Notes: generated from the sequence alone by a model not told the origin. A stretch of 64,000 nucleotides of DNA from RGIG9608 sp045612365 (GCA_045612365.1 JAZKYY010000017.1:1-64000); one strand, 5' to 3'. Shown: positions 7,185-17,090, counted from the stretch's first letter. Numbers and translations: made by a program.

Positions 7185-10100
7185 ATGGTTACGATAGCAA
7201 CTGTCTGCACTTTTGTTTGGAAAGAAAAAGTGCAACAATTTTTGATGCAAAATCTAGAAATCTCCTTAGGAAAAGTCTTAGGCACATCCGTTTCAATTGA
7301 AGACATTGATTACAAGTTGTTTGATGAGGTTGTTATTCATAAATTAACGTTAAAAGATAAAGAAAACGAAGAATTATTGTCGGTCGATGAGGTAGAATGC
7401 AATTTTGGAGTTATTCCTCTGTTTTCGGGAGAAGTAGTTTTAGATTTTCTTAAAATCTCCAACGCAACATTCAACTTGAGAAAGAACGAAAACGGCACTA
7501 ACCTCGATTTTATTCTTTCTCGTTTCAAGAAAGAGGGTAAAATGACGACCCGTTTCCGACGAATAATTCTAGAAAATTGCTTTGTTCATTTCATTAACGA
7601 GAACAACAAACAAAAACTTAACAACGGAGTTTTCGACCCAAATGACATTCTCGTCGGTGAAATCAATTCAGAGATTATTATTGACCTGCTTAAAAAAAAT
7701 ACTTTTGAAGGAAAAATCAACTACCTAAATTTCAAGGAATTTAACTCCAACTTCACTTTCAAAGATCTTCAAACTGATATTCACTTGAATGATAGTTCGC
7801 TACTTGTTTCGAAACTTCTTTTGCAAACCCAACATTCAAAAATAGAATTTGATACGCTCACTACCTTTTTCTATTCGTTTGATGAACTAAAGGATTTTTC
7901 TGACAAAGTTACTTTTGACATAAACCTCCAACCCTCCTATATTACGTTAAGCGACTTTGAAGGATTCCTTCCTACACTAAGAAAATTCTCCGAGAAGCTT
8001 TCAATTGACGGAGAAATAAAAGGAATGCCAAATCAGATAGTCTGTCCGAACTTACTAGTCGATTACGGCAATTCGATTCATTTTGATGGAGATTTTGCAA
8101 TATCGGATTTGCTGAACGAAGAAAAACCATACGTATCAGCCGATATCAATAAACTAGATTTCAATGTCGCATCGCTCCAAGACATATTAGCTATTGTTAG
8201 AAATAAACCTACGATATTTCCACAACGTTTGAACCGCTTAGGAAAATGTACCTACAAAGGAAAAATTGATGGTTTTTTTGAAAAGATAGAACTTTTAGGC
8301 ACACTCTACTCTGGAATTGGGAATGTACATACTGATATATTTTTGGAATCAAACAATAACTTTTCTGACATAAAAATTGATGGGAACATACAAACCCGGA
8401 ATTTACGTTTAGGAGAAGTTCTTAATCCAAAATTGCAAATAGGCACGCTTACGTTCAACACTTACGTTTGTACAATGTTCGGCGACAACACTCCTATTCA
8501 GGGGAATATAAATCTACTTGTAGACAAATTTAATTTTCGAGGATATGATTACGAAAACTTGAAAGCAAAAGGACATTTTATAAAGAAAGCTTTTGATGGA
8601 GAAATACACTTTGACGATAAAAACGGAGAATTTCATCTTCTTGGCGCATATGATTTAGACAAATCATCACCAAAATTCAACTTCGATGCAAAACTCTCAC
8701 ATTTTTGTCCAAATGCAATGAACCTTATAGACACGTTCCCCAACTTAAGTCTATCGCTTGCAGTTCGTTCTAATTTCGAAGGAGGTACATTGGACAATAT
8801 GAATGGGACATTGTCTTTTGATAGTCTTGACATAAAAAATGGCGGGAAAGAATTCTTCTTGCCAAAACTTCTAATATCTTCATCGGAGAAAAACAACGAA
8901 CGAAACCTTTCTTTACAATCCGAACTAGTTTCAGGCTTTGTTGCTGGAGAGTTCATTTTTGCCTCGCTCAAACAAAGTGTGATGCATTTTGCAAATAAAT
9001 ATATTCCTTCCTTATCCAACGAAAAATATTTATCTCCGCATAAAAATGATTTCACCTACAAGATTGACTTCTCTCAGCTCGACCAACTATGCGATGTATT
9101 TGATTTTCCATGGAGGACAAACGATAATATCGGACTTTTTGGGTTCTATGACGACATTAATGAAAAAATTTCTTTTAATCTTAAGGTCCCAAATTTGAGC
9201 AAACTAGATGGTAAATTTAGTTTTGAAAACATCAACTTGATTGTTAATAATTTTGATAAAAAGTTAAATGTTGAAGGAAAAATATCCCTATTAGCACCTA
9301 AATTCTCTACAAACTTTCATTCTCAAATGGTAGCGAAGAACGATTCTCTCGACTGGTTAGTTTCTTGGTATAGCAACAAAGAAAACTCATTTGAAGGCGA
9401 GTTTTTATCGCAAACCGTTTTTGCGAAAGAAAATGAAATTCCAACATTGAAAACACAGATTTTTCCTACACAATTTGTCCTAAGCGACTCCATCTGGGAC
9501 ATAAAGAATTCTATTATTTCCACAGATTTTGCAAAAATTGCAATAGATAGTTTTTCTATTTATCGTCAGAATCAGTTTATTTTGGTTGATGGAAACGCCT
9601 CTGCAGAAATGACCGACACCCTTCATCTTGATTTACAAAACATCGATCTAAGATACATTAGCGGATTTATTCCTCGTCAGTCAATAGTTATGACAGGAGA
9701 TGCAACAGGAAGTGGTTTTGTTACAAATACATTCAAAAAACCTATTTTTGAGGCAAATGTATCCGTTCCGGAATTTTCATTCAACCACGCTCATTGGGGT
9801 AAAGTCAATGCTTCTTCCGATTGGAATAACGAGAAAAAAGCATTAGAGTTCTTTGGAGAAGTAACCAACGAAAAACTTCACGTTGCAGATATAAAAGGAC
9901 ACTATTTCTTTGCTAATGATTCTCTTGATTTACTAGGAAATGCCAACACTTTACCTATTAGCTTTTTGGATTATTATCTACAAAAAATAACTCTAGGAGC
10001 AAAAGGTTTTGTAAGCGGAGACGTTCACGTTTTTGGGAAAAAGAAAAAAATAACTGTTGCAGCAGATGCTTTTGTACATCCTGCCGAACTTTCTGTTGAT

Positions 10101-11621
10101 TTCTTGAACACCTCTTACATGTTTACTGATAGCATCATTCTCAAACCCGATAGTATTCTTTTCCGAAACATTGCTATAACAGACGAATTTGGGAATAAAG
10201 GAAAAATAAATGGATTTGTTTCTCACAAATTCTTTGAAGACATAAAATACTTTGTCAATATAGATTGTAACGAAATGCAAGTGATGCAATCAACACCAAA
10301 AGAGAGTCCTTATTTCTATGGCGACATTTTTGCTTCTGGTAACGTAAAAATCTTTGGAGACGAAAAGAACACTACGATAACAGCGAATGCTGAAACAGAA
10401 CCTAAAACTCGCGTTGTAATTCCTATGGGAGACGAAACTGCCTCTGCGATGGACAATTCTTTTGTATCTTTTGTTCAACCTATTGATAGTTCTACAATAG
10501 AGAGTCCCAAACCTATTATACCAACCTCATCAAGCAACGGAAGTAACATTCAACTTTCTTTAATGGTAAATGTTAATCAAGATGCAGAAGTATGCCTAAT
10601 TATAGATCCTTCTGCTGGAGATATGCTCAAAGCTGTTGGAGAAGGGAACTTAAAAGTTGATTTCGACGTCAATACAAGCGATCTAAAAATCTATGGAAAC
10701 TACGTTCTAGATAGAGGAGACTATACTTTCACATTTCAAAATGCATTACGCAAACAATTTTCTATTCAGCAAGGAAGTTCTTTGTACTGGTCAGGAGTTC
10801 CGTATGATGCAGAAGTAAACATAAATGCTGGATATCAACTTTCGGCCTCCTTGGTTGATTTATTTGGAGAATCAATTCTTTCCACATCAAACCGTAATAG
10901 CGTTCCAGTACTTTGTCTAGTAAATCTTACCGGAAACTTGATGCATCCAAACATAAAGTTTGACATCACGCTTCCTAACTCGGATGATGAACTTAATAGA
11001 TCGCTAAAAGCAACTATTAATACTGAAGAAATGATGAACAGACAGATTGTTTATCTGCTTGCTTTCAATAAATTTTATACACCAGAATACTTAAAAACAA
11101 ATTCACAAAACGAGTTATTGGCATTGGCCTCGTCAACATTATCTTCTCAACTCAATAGCTGGGCTTCTCAGTTGCTCGACAAGTGGGATTTTGGAGTGAA
11201 CTTTAGGACATCCGGAGAAGGAGAAACACGTAGCAATGAATACGAATTTGCCTTCTTATATTCTCCAAATAATAAATTATTCATAAATGGTAATTTGGGA
11301 TATAGAGATGATAACTTTTCTGCATCAAAATTCATTGGAGATGTTGATGTGGAATATAAACTTACGAGAAGAGGGAAACTAAGAGCAAAAGCATACAACC
11401 ATACCAATGACTACAAAGAATTCAAAACTGCACTTACAACGCAAGGCGTTGGTTTGATTTATCGAGAAAACTTTAGCTCTCTGAAAGATTTAGTCGCAGA
11501 ATGGAAAGAAGATATTAGAAAAAGTAAAGAAGAAAGAGCTATCCGCAGAGAAAAACGTGCCGCACGAAAGAAGGAACAACAAGAAAAGAAAAATCAAGAG
11601 CAACAAGAAGAAGTAAAATGA
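7185..11621 (+). CDS. tamB: TamB-like translocation and assembly module protein
   Basis: A very long inner-membrane-anchored periplasmic protein, 1478 residues from this start. TamB-family (DUF490) proteins span the periplasm with a beta-groove and support outer-membrane protein assembly or phospholipid transport. A short hydrophobic N-terminal segment is followed by repetitive beta-rich sequence. The C-terminal 450 residues carry the DUF490 hallmarks (TITLPNSD-like region, RQIVYLLAFNKF, ASSTLSSQLNSW, NEYEFAFLYSPNNKLFINGNLGY). The tail is highly basic and acidic. The frame is open to 6942, but the promoter at 7115 argues for ATG 7185 or TTG 7167. The TTG would give a longer membrane anchor. 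It overlaps the next gene by 4 nt. Confidence 0.88.
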   Translation: MVTIATVCTFVWKEKVQQFLMQNLEISLGKVLGTSVSIEDIDYKLFDEVVIHKLTLKDKENEELLSVDEVECNFGVIPLFSGEVVLDFLKISNATFNLRKNENGTNLDFILSRFKKEGKMTTRFRRIILENCFVHFINENNKQKLNNGVFDPNDILVGEINSEIIIDLLKKNTFEGKINYLNFKEFNSNFTFKDLQTDIHLNDSSLLVSKLLLQTQHSKIEFDTLTTFFYSFDELKDFSDKVTFDINLQPSYITLSDFEGFLPTLRKFSEKLSIDGEIKGMPNQIVCPNLLVDYGNSIHFDGDFAISDLLNEEKPYVSADINKLDFNVASLQDILAIVRNKPTIFPQRLNRLGKCTYKGKIDGFFEKIELLGTLYSGIGNVHTDIFLESNNNFSDIKIDGNIQTRNLRLGEVLNPKLQIGTLTFNTYVCTMFGDNTPIQGNINLLVDKFNFRGYDYENLKAKGHFIKKAFDGEIHFDDKNGEFHLLGAYDLDKSSPKFNFDAKLSHFCPNAMNLIDTFPNLSLSLAVRSNFEGGTLDNMNGTLSFDSLDIKNGGKEFFLPKLLISSSEKNNERNLSLQSELVSGFVAGEFIFASLKQSVMHFANKYIPSLSNEKYLSPHKNDFTYKIDFSQLDQLCDVFDFPWRTNDNIGLFGFYDDINEKISFNLKVPNLSKLDGKFSFENINLIVNNFDKKLNVEGKISLLAPKFSTNFHSQMVAKNDSLDWLVSWYSNKENSFEGEFLSQTVFAKENEIPTLKTQIFPTQFVLSDSIWDIKNSIISTDFAKIAIDSFSIYRQNQFILVDGNASAEMTDTLHLDLQNIDLRYISGFIPRQSIVMTGDATGSGFVTNTFKKPIFEANVSVPEFSFNHAHWGKVNASSDWNNEKKALEFFGEVTNEKLHVADIKGHYFFANDSLDLLGNANTLPISFLDYYLQKITLGAKGFVSGDVHVFGKKKKITVAADAFVHPAELSVDFLNTSYMFTDSIILKPDSILFRNIAITDEFGNKGKINGFVSHKFFEDIKYFVNIDCNEMQVMQSTPKESPYFYGDIFASGNVKIFGDEKNTTITANAETEPKTRVVIPMGDETASAMDNSFVSFVQPIDSSTIESPKPIIPTSSSNGSNIQLSLMVNVNQDAEVCLIIDPSAGDMLKAVGEGNLKVDFDVNTSDLKIYGNYVLDRGDYTFTFQNALRKQFSIQQGSSLYWSGVPYDAEVNINAGYQLSASLVDLFGESILSTSNRNSVPVLCLVNLTGNLMHPNIKFDITLPNSDDELNRSLKATINTEEMMNRQIVYLLAFNKFYTPEYLKTNSQNELLALASSTLSSQLNSWASQLLDKWDFGVNFRTSGEGETRSNEYEFAFLYSPNNKLFINGNLGYRDDNFSASKFIGDVDVEYKLTRRGKLRAKAYNHTNDYKEFKTALTTQGVGLIYRENFSSLKDLVAEWKEDIRKSKEERAIRREKRAARKKEQQEKKNQEQQEEVK

Positions 11622-12208
11622 AAAAACTATACCTATTAATTGCAATATCGTTATTAAGTTTTAATGCTTTTGCAGTAAACATTATTGACGCATTTCACTC
11701 AATGCCAGACAGCTTGTTAGTTCAGTTTAGAGCAGAACAAAAATCCGAATTAATCGAAGGTTTTCTTTCTAATTATACTATTGAGAATAACTACAAAGGA
11801 AAATCCTGCATAGACTCAATAAGTATCGAATCAAACTTTTTGCAAATCAAAACTACTGACATTAGTACTTTGCAAATAAAAGTTCTTAAAAAAGAAAACG
11901 ATACTATTATTGGAGTAATTTCAACTATCTGCGACGAATTTTGTGACTCAAAATTACAATTCTATTCCCAAACATGGCAACCTCTTTCTCAGCAAATTGA
12001 AATCCCGTCAGTAGATAATTTCTTTTATCTTGAAAAAATGAATGACGATGAAAAAGTAATGCTTCTAAATTCAAAATTTCTCCCATTTTACCGAATTTCA
12101 TTTATAGAAAACGGTATAGAAATCAACTTTAGCGGCTTTGATTCTTTTGACTTTCTTGATAAAGAAAAATTAAAAGATTTTTTACATCCCGTAGTTATTA
12201 ACAAATAG
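11618..12208 (+). CDS. DUF3256-type secreted protein
   Basis: A 196-residue protein with a signal peptide (about residues 1-19, ending SFNAFA) and then IIDAFHSMPDSLL, the opening typical of DUF3256, a family largely restricted to Bacteroidetes with unknown function. The rest is predicted beta-rich and acidic. Its ATG overlaps the tamB stop codon (ATGA), so the two are almost certainly translationally coupled. That suggests an envelope role linked to TamB, which is inference. It ends 3 nt from the convergent phosphatase-like gene. Confidence 0.75.
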   Translation: MKKLYLLIAISLLSFNAFAVNIIDAFHSMPDSLLVQFRAEQKSELIEGFLSNYTIENNYKGKSCIDSISIESNFLQIKTTDISTLQIKVLKKENDTIIGVISTICDEFCDSKLQFYSQTWQPLSQQIEIPSVDNFFYLEKMNDDEKVMLLNSKFLPFYRISFIENGIEINFSGFDSFDFLDKEKLKDFLHPVVINK

Positions 12209-12211
12209 GTT

Positions 12212-13816
12212 TTACTTCCTCTCTAACGAAAGTATTCTCCCTACGCACGCATTTGGCAACGGAATAGAAAGCAAACCACACAAAGTGGGAGCAATATCTA
12301 TAAATTGTATTGGCTGAGAAATTTTTTGTGGCTTTATATCAAACCCATAGAATATTGTAAACGTTTGATGATGTATTCGTTCTGAAAGGCTAATTATGTT
12401 ATCGTTTCCATCTACTTCAATCCAACCAGGAAGCAAAGTAAACACAATTGTTCCTGAACGTTTGTAATTCACCGAATTCTTGATTTTTTGAGTAAGGTCA
12501 TAATCAGTTCCATTGGTATAAGTCAGGTTTTCCGCCGTATAAACTGATTGTATTCCTTGAAATTCCATCATAAATTGCTCCGCCTGGTACTGTATTTTCT
12601 TAAAATCAAGACCTTTCTTTTCTGCCAGTCTTCTGTTCAAATAAATATTTTTAGAAAAATATCCTTCAACCCAGTTTCCTTGTCCATTGAGCAACATCAA
12701 ATAGTTATTAAGCAAAGCCATTGCACGTGAAGCGTTGAATTTGCCACTATTAATTCGATGTTTTTTCATTGTTTCTAACGAAAAATCTCCCGACTGATTT
12801 GCAGTAAGAACTACTAATGAATTCTCCTTCCCAACCAACAAATCAATAGAATCCAACAGCAGTTTTATCTCTTTGTCTAATCTTAAATACATATCCTCTT
12901 TTTCTGACGAAAGAAGTTCTTGATTGGCCTCAATAAGAGGATTTACAGTAAACTGTAAAGAGAGAACATCTGTTATAATGGTTTTCCCCAATTTCTCTTT
13001 TGAGATAGTTTCTATTGCCAACTTTCGAATTAGTTTATTGGCAAAAGGAGTAGATTTGAATGCTGTTATTTTCTCCTCAACCGTTTTATATTTCTCTGCT
13101 TTGTACAAGAAATCTTTTGTTGATGCACTTTTAGCTGAAAAGTAATTATAAGTAAAAGGAGCATAAAGTGGTTGCCATATAAAATCGATCATATTGTCCA
13201 ATGAAAAATCGGTGTTCATTTTGTCGCACCAAGAAGGCAAACCTTTTTCGTAATAACTCGATGTAGCCAATTTTCCCGTTTCTGTATCCAACCAAATAGC
13301 ACAATTAGCCGTATGCCCTCCGAGTAATACTGCGTTTGATGCATTTAATGCCACAGCAAAAATTTTTGATTGTGAGTTTGTAGAAATTCTTAATACATCG
13401 GTATAGGTAGAGGCAAATAAATTTGCAGGAGAATGATTCTCTTGAGAGCCAATACCTACGCTTTTTCCATCAAATGTAATAGAAGTTAGCTCTCTTGTTT
13501 TTTGTTCAAAAAACTGATCTCCAAGTATTCCGTGATGAGCTGGAAAGGTTCCTGTCATCAGAGAAGCGCAATCAGAAGTAGAACCGCCTGCAACATAATT
13601 AAATTGTGTATTCTGAAAAAAAGCACCTTCGCTTATTAAACGTTTAAAACCTCCTTCTCCAAAATAATTCCATAAACGAGAAACGTGTTCTGGCTGCAGA
13701 CCTTCAACCAAAACATTTACAATCAATTGTGGTTTTTCATCCGTTCTATGGTACTGAGCAAGAACAGTAAAAGAAGAAAAAACAACACCTATTATTATAA
13801 CAAACCAACGTTTCAT
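12212..13816 (-). CDS. Alkaline phosphatase superfamily protein, catalytically degenerate
   Basis: A 534-residue exported protein (signal peptide about 1-20) with the PafA/nucleotide-pyrophosphatase-like alkaline phosphatase fold. Conserved landmarks are TGTFPAHHGILGD (88-100), YLRLDKEI (about 311-318) and FIDIAPTLCGLLSIPLPNACVG near the C-terminus. The metal ligands and nucleophile of the active relatives appear replaced. The usual VDQ/VDG aspartate is E38. The nucleophilic threonine position reads S79, within GGSTSDC. The D-x-x-x-H pair reads N293/E297, and the usual TADHG reads TANQSG (N341, Q342). It is therefore probably a non-hydrolytic relative or one with altered chemistry. It is transcribed alone, 37 nt after the flippase operon. 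Confidence 0.8.
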   Translation of the reverse strand: MKRWFVIIIGVVFSSFTVLAQYHRTDEKPQLIVNVLVEGLQPEHVSRLWNYFGEGGFKRLISEGAFFQNTQFNYVAGGSTSDCASLMTGTFPAHHGILGDQFFEQKTRELTSITFDGKSVGIGSQENHSPANLFASTYTDVLRISTNSQSKIFAVALNASNAVLLGGHTANCAIWLDTETGKLATSSYYEKGLPSWCDKMNTDFSLDNMIDFIWQPLYAPFTYNYFSAKSASTKDFLYKAEKYKTVEEKITAFKSTPFANKLIRKLAIETISKEKLGKTIITDVLSLQFTVNPLIEANQELLSSEKEDMYLRLDKEIKLLLDSIDLLVGKENSLVVLTANQSGDFSLETMKKHRINSGKFNASRAMALLNNYLMLLNGQGNWVEGYFSKNIYLNRRLAEKKGLDFKKIQYQAEQFMMEFQGIQSVYTAENLTYTNGTDYDLTQKIKNSVNYKRSGTIVFTLLPGWIEVDGNDNIISLSERIHHQTFTIFYGFDIKPQKISQPIQFIDIAPTLCGLLSIPLPNACVGRILSLERK

Positions 13817-13853
13817 TCTGACTAAAAAATTTCCAACAAAGATAAGAATTCAA

Positions 13854-15161
13854 TCAAAAACTATCACCTGATTTTATCGACCTTTCATAAAGCCGAACTA
13901 AACTCAAAAACCATATCAATTGGAGAAAGATAACAACCGCACTCCCCGTACAAAATCCTATTATAGCAATCTGAAATTTTTGATAGAAAATACCAATCCC
14001 CAAACCAATTAACCTCATTGCAACTATAAAAATTTCAAAAAAGAGGCCTTTCTTTTGTTGCGAAAAAACATCGGACAAATAACTTATAGGAGCAACTAGA
14101 GCAGACATTGCCAACCAAGGAAGCATCAAACAAATATAACTGCCCGTTTGACACCAACCCTCTCCCAAAAGCCATTCTGTCAAACATGGCAAAAAGAAGA
14201 ATGAAACTATAAACAAAGGAAACACTAAGAAAATTGATTTTAACAAGAACTTCTTAAAAAACGGCATTATACTTTTTCTCTGGTTGACATGCTCGGATGT
14301 ACGTTGAAAGAAAACTTGATAAAGCGACGATGAAATCATGTTTATCGGGCGAAAAGCCAGTGTAAGCGCCATTCCAAAATATCCAATCTCTGCAAGTCCA
14401 AAGAAAGGTGTAAGAAGAAGAATAGGTAAATTTCCACTCACATTATTCACAACTGCTCGAGGCAAAGAAAATTTTGGAAAATTGGAATAACTTTTTGCTA
14501 CAGACAGACACCTTTGTTTGGAGAAAAGGAATAGTGGATTTATTCTTTTGTAGGCAAAAATAATGCTCGTTAATAATGATAAGAATGGTGATAAAATCGT
14601 GGAAATAAGCAATCCTCCATTTGTCAAACCCACATATCCGAAACTCGTTTTAGTTCCTGCATTTAGAATGCTCTGTGAAAGTTGATAACCACCTATACTC
14701 CCAAACATTTTTTGACGAGTAAACCAGTAATTTAGCAGATTCCATATCGCTGATAAAAAAACAAATATGGGCAAAAGAAAATACCAGTATCTCAAATCAG
14801 GAGTCTTGAATAAAGAAGCAATCTGCTCAGCAAATGGAACAGTCAGCAAACAAACTAACGTTACCATACAACTCAAACAAAAACCAACGTGAAAGACAGC
14901 CGTCGCTTTTTCTTCTTCTTTTGGTAAAACTATTGCATAGTGATATTCGGCTGTGGCAAAAAGCACTACAATACCCGCAATACTCATAAAAAGATTCAGT
15001 AACCCAAAATCATCTGGCATATAAAGCCTGGTAAGAATTGGGTATATAATCAACCCTATCGCTTGAGAAGTGATGTTGGAGAACAACAACTTTGCCGAAT
15101 TCTTTGTTATTTCGGCGTTGAGAAATTTAAAAGATATTTTCTGTTTTATTTTCAAGAGCAA
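13854..15161 (-). CDS. Oligosaccharide flippase (Wzx/MATE-like)
   Basis: A polytopic membrane protein of 435 residues with about 12 hydrophobic segments. The N-terminal block reads KLLFSNITSQAIGLIIYPILTRLYMPDDFGLLNLFMSI-like sequence typical of the polysaccharide biosynthesis/O-antigen flippase family (MOP superfamily). It would move undecaprenyl-linked sugars across the inner membrane. It is the last gene of a leftward operon with gldA and rpe, one base after the gldA stop, and lies 33 kb from the polysaccharide locus. Whether it serves that locus is unknown. Confidence 0.85.
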   Translation of the reverse strand: MLLKIKQKISFKFLNAEITKNSAKLLFSNITSQAIGLIIYPILTRLYMPDDFGLLNLFMSIAGIVVLFATAEYHYAIVLPKEEEKATAVFHVGFCLSCMVTLVCLLTVPFAEQIASLFKTPDLRYWYFLLPIFVFLSAIWNLLNYWFTRQKMFGSIGGYQLSQSILNAGTKTSFGYVGLTNGGLLISTILSPFLSLLTSIIFAYKRINPLFLFSKQRCLSVAKSYSNFPKFSLPRAVVNNVSGNLPILLLTPFFGLAEIGYFGMALTLAFRPINMISSSLYQVFFQRTSEHVNQRKSIMPFFKKFLLKSIFLVFPLFIVSFFFLPCLTEWLLGEGWCQTGSYICLMLPWLAMSALVAPISYLSDVFSQQKKGLFFEIFIVAMRLIGLGIGIFYQKFQIAIIGFCTGSAVVIFLQLIWFLSLVRLYERSIKSGDSF

Positions 15162-15162
15162 T

Positions 15163-16065
15163 TTACTTTGTCAATTCAATAAAAACATCTTCTATATCAG
15201 TCTGAAGTTGCTTAATGGTTAAAATAACGTAGCCCTTTGAAGTCAAAAATTTGAACAAATCGGAACGAATATCTCTCTCAGCTTCTATTCGATAACTATT
15301 TGTTCCTATTGATATCACACTACTAATCTCTAGAAATTCATTTTGCCAATTCTCCGCAAAAGTCTTGTCCAGTTCTACCTCAAAAAGAAGTCTATTTTCA
15401 GCAATCTGAGTCGAAAGTTGCATTGGGTCTTTATCTGCTATTATTTGACCTTTATTAATAATTAGTACTCTATCGCAAATCGCTTTAACTTCTTGCATAA
15501 TATGAGTAGAAAGCAATACGGTTTTTTCCTTTCCTAGATTACAAATCAAATTCCTAATTTCTACTAACTGAGAAGGATCTAAACCTGTTGTAGGTTCATC
15601 AAGGATAAGAACTTTAGGGTCATGAATTAACGCCTGTGCCAATCCCACACGCTGACGATATCCTTTCGAAAGTTGACCTATTTTTTTGTGGAATTCATTC
15701 GTCAAACCTGTTTGTTCAATAATTTCATCAATGCGACTTTTTGCTGATTTTATGTCATAAAAACCAGCGACAAACATTAGATATTCTCTTACATACATAT
15801 CCAAATAAAGAGGATTATGTTCGGGCAAATAACCAATGTTTTTCTTTGCTTCTATCGGATTTTGGAGCATATTAATCCCACAAATTGCAACCTCTCCAAA
15901 ATCTGGCCTTTGGAAACCTGTAATAATCTTCATTGTAGTAGATTTCCCTGCCCCATTAGGACCTAAAAAACCTACAATTTCTCCTTTATTTAACTCAAAA
16001 GAGATGCCTTTCAGCACCTCAATATTATTATATCTTTTAGAGATATTTTTTATTACAACAGACAT
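15163..16065 (-). CDS. gldA: GldA-type ABC transporter ATPase
   Basis: A 300-residue ABC ATPase with Walker A GPNGAGKST (35-43), signature LSKGYRQR (in place of LSGGQ), Walker B LILDEPTTGLDP and switch histidine in STHIMQEV. The family matches GldA, which with GldF and GldG forms an ABC transporter needed for gliding or type IX secretion-related functions in many Bacteroidetes. GldG is encoded 20 kb away (36282-37961) and no GldF is present in the window. Neighbours are rpe (6 nt upstream) and the flippase. Confidence 0.82.
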   Translation of the reverse strand: MSVVIKNISKRYNNIEVLKGISFELNKGEIVGFLGPNGAGKSTTMKIITGFQRPDFGEVAICGINMLQNPIEAKKNIGYLPEHNPLYLDMYVREYLMFVAGFYDIKSAKSRIDEIIEQTGLTNEFHKKIGQLSKGYRQRVGLAQALIHDPKVLILDEPTTGLDPSQLVEIRNLICNLGKEKTVLLSTHIMQEVKAICDRVLIINKGQIIADKDPMQLSTQIAENRLLFEVELDKTFAENWQNEFLEISSVISIGTNSYRIEAERDIRSDLFKFLTSKGYVILTIKQLQTDIEDVFIELTK

Positions 16066-16071
16066 GGTTTC

Positions 16072-16722
16072 CTATATTCTTTTCAAATCGGCAATTGTTG
16101 ACAATGGATCTTTCGAATTGAAAACATAATTTCCTGCCACCAAAGAATCTGCTCCCGATTCAAAAAGTTTTCTTGCATTTTTATCATTTACTCCACCGTC
16201 AATTTGAATAAGTGCATTGCTTCCTTTTTTTGCAATAAGCTCCTTCAAATCAGCAATTTTAGAATAAGTATTTTCAATAAAAGCTTGGCCTCCAAAACCT
16301 GGATTAACCGACATAAGCAATACCATATCAACATCTTGAACAATATCAGTAAGCACCGAAACTGGTGTGTGAGGATTGAGAGTCACTGCAGCCCTCATAC
16401 CTTGTTTCTTTATGCTTTGAATCGTACGATGTAAATGCAAGCAAGCTTCATAATGTACATTGAGACTATAAACCCCAATTTCTGCAAAACGTTCAATGTA
16501 CTTATCTGGCTCCACAATCATTAAATGAGTATCAAGTTTTTTTGTGCAGATTTCTTTTACCGCCTTAATTACAGGAAAACCAAAAGAAATATTTGGGACA
16601 AAAACGCCATCCATAACATCAAGATGCAACCAATCTGCCTCACTTTGATTTATCATCTCTATGTCTTTTTGCAAATTTCCAAAATTTGCAGAAAGCAACG
16701 AAGGAGCAATAATTCTATTCAT
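16072..16722 (-). CDS. rpe: Ribulose-phosphate 3-epimerase
   Basis: Interconverts ribulose-5-phosphate and xylulose-5-phosphate in the pentose phosphate pathway. The 216-residue TIM barrel shows APSLLSANF (6-14), the metal-binding HLDVMDGVFVPN (33-44), a MSVNPGFGGQ motif and IDGGVN, all standard for Rpe. Length is normal. It lies 15 nt downstream of a 53-residue gene not noted by size-limited gene calling and 6 nt before gldA. Confidence 0.95.
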   Translation of the reverse strand: MNRIIAPSLLSANFGNLQKDIEMINQSEADWLHLDVMDGVFVPNISFGFPVIKAVKEICTKKLDTHLMIVEPDKYIERFAEIGVYSLNVHYEACLHLHRTIQSIKKQGMRAAVTLNPHTPVSVLTDIVQDVDMVLLMSVNPGFGGQAFIENTYSKIADLKELIAKKGSNALIQIDGGVNDKNARKLFESGADSLVAGNYVFNSKDPLSTIADLKRI

Positions 16723-16737
16723 CGTTTTTTCTCTTTA

Positions 16738-16899
16738 TTAATTCAACAAATAACCCACTTTCCCAAAAGTGCAAGAATCACTCACCGAATAGGTTGAAGC
16801 GAAAGCCATAATATTATCTATGACAGATTGCTTAGGAGTAAGTCGAAGTTTTTTTTGTTTGGTTTTTGAAGAGGTAAAAGTAGTAGTGTTTTTTATCAT
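16738..16899 (-). CDS. Small conserved-looking protein upstream of rpe, 53 residues
   Basis: ATG at 16899, TAA at 16738. The product begins MIKNTTTFTSSKTKQKK and continues with TPKQSVIDNIMAFASTYSV, ending GKVGYLLN. It has a basic, disordered-looking start and an amphipathic helix. This resembles the class of roughly 50-residue Bacteroidales proteins that have an I..I..FA..Y helix and end in LN; that family resemblance is from memory and unverified. It ends 15 nt before the rpe start and has its own upstream promoter box (17025-17032), so it is probably the first gene of the rpe-gldA-flippase operon. Function unknown. Confidence 0.6.
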   Translation of the reverse strand: MIKNTTTFTSSKTKQKKLRLTPKQSVIDNIMAFASTYSVSDSCTFGKVGYLLN

Positions 16900-17024
16900 A
16901 AGCAAAAAGTTTTTAGTTCAACATAATAACGTTTAAGAATAAGTTTTATTTTCTCTATACCTAATTTTTTAGAACAAAAACATGCTTTTTTTATCTACAA
17001 TACTATCAAATAACTCTTGTTTTA

Positions 17025-17032
17025 CAAAAGTA
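17025..17032 (-). promoter_or_regulatory. -7 promoter box for the small gene-rpe operon
   Basis: Reads TACTTTTG on the minus strand and would start a transcript near 17019, giving a leader of about 120 nt before the small gene at 16899. No other match lies between it and the gene. Confidence 0.4.
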
Positions 17033-17090
17033 TACATTTTTAGTAATACAATAAGAATAAATTATAGCCTATCAGAGCCAGCAAGTTTAT

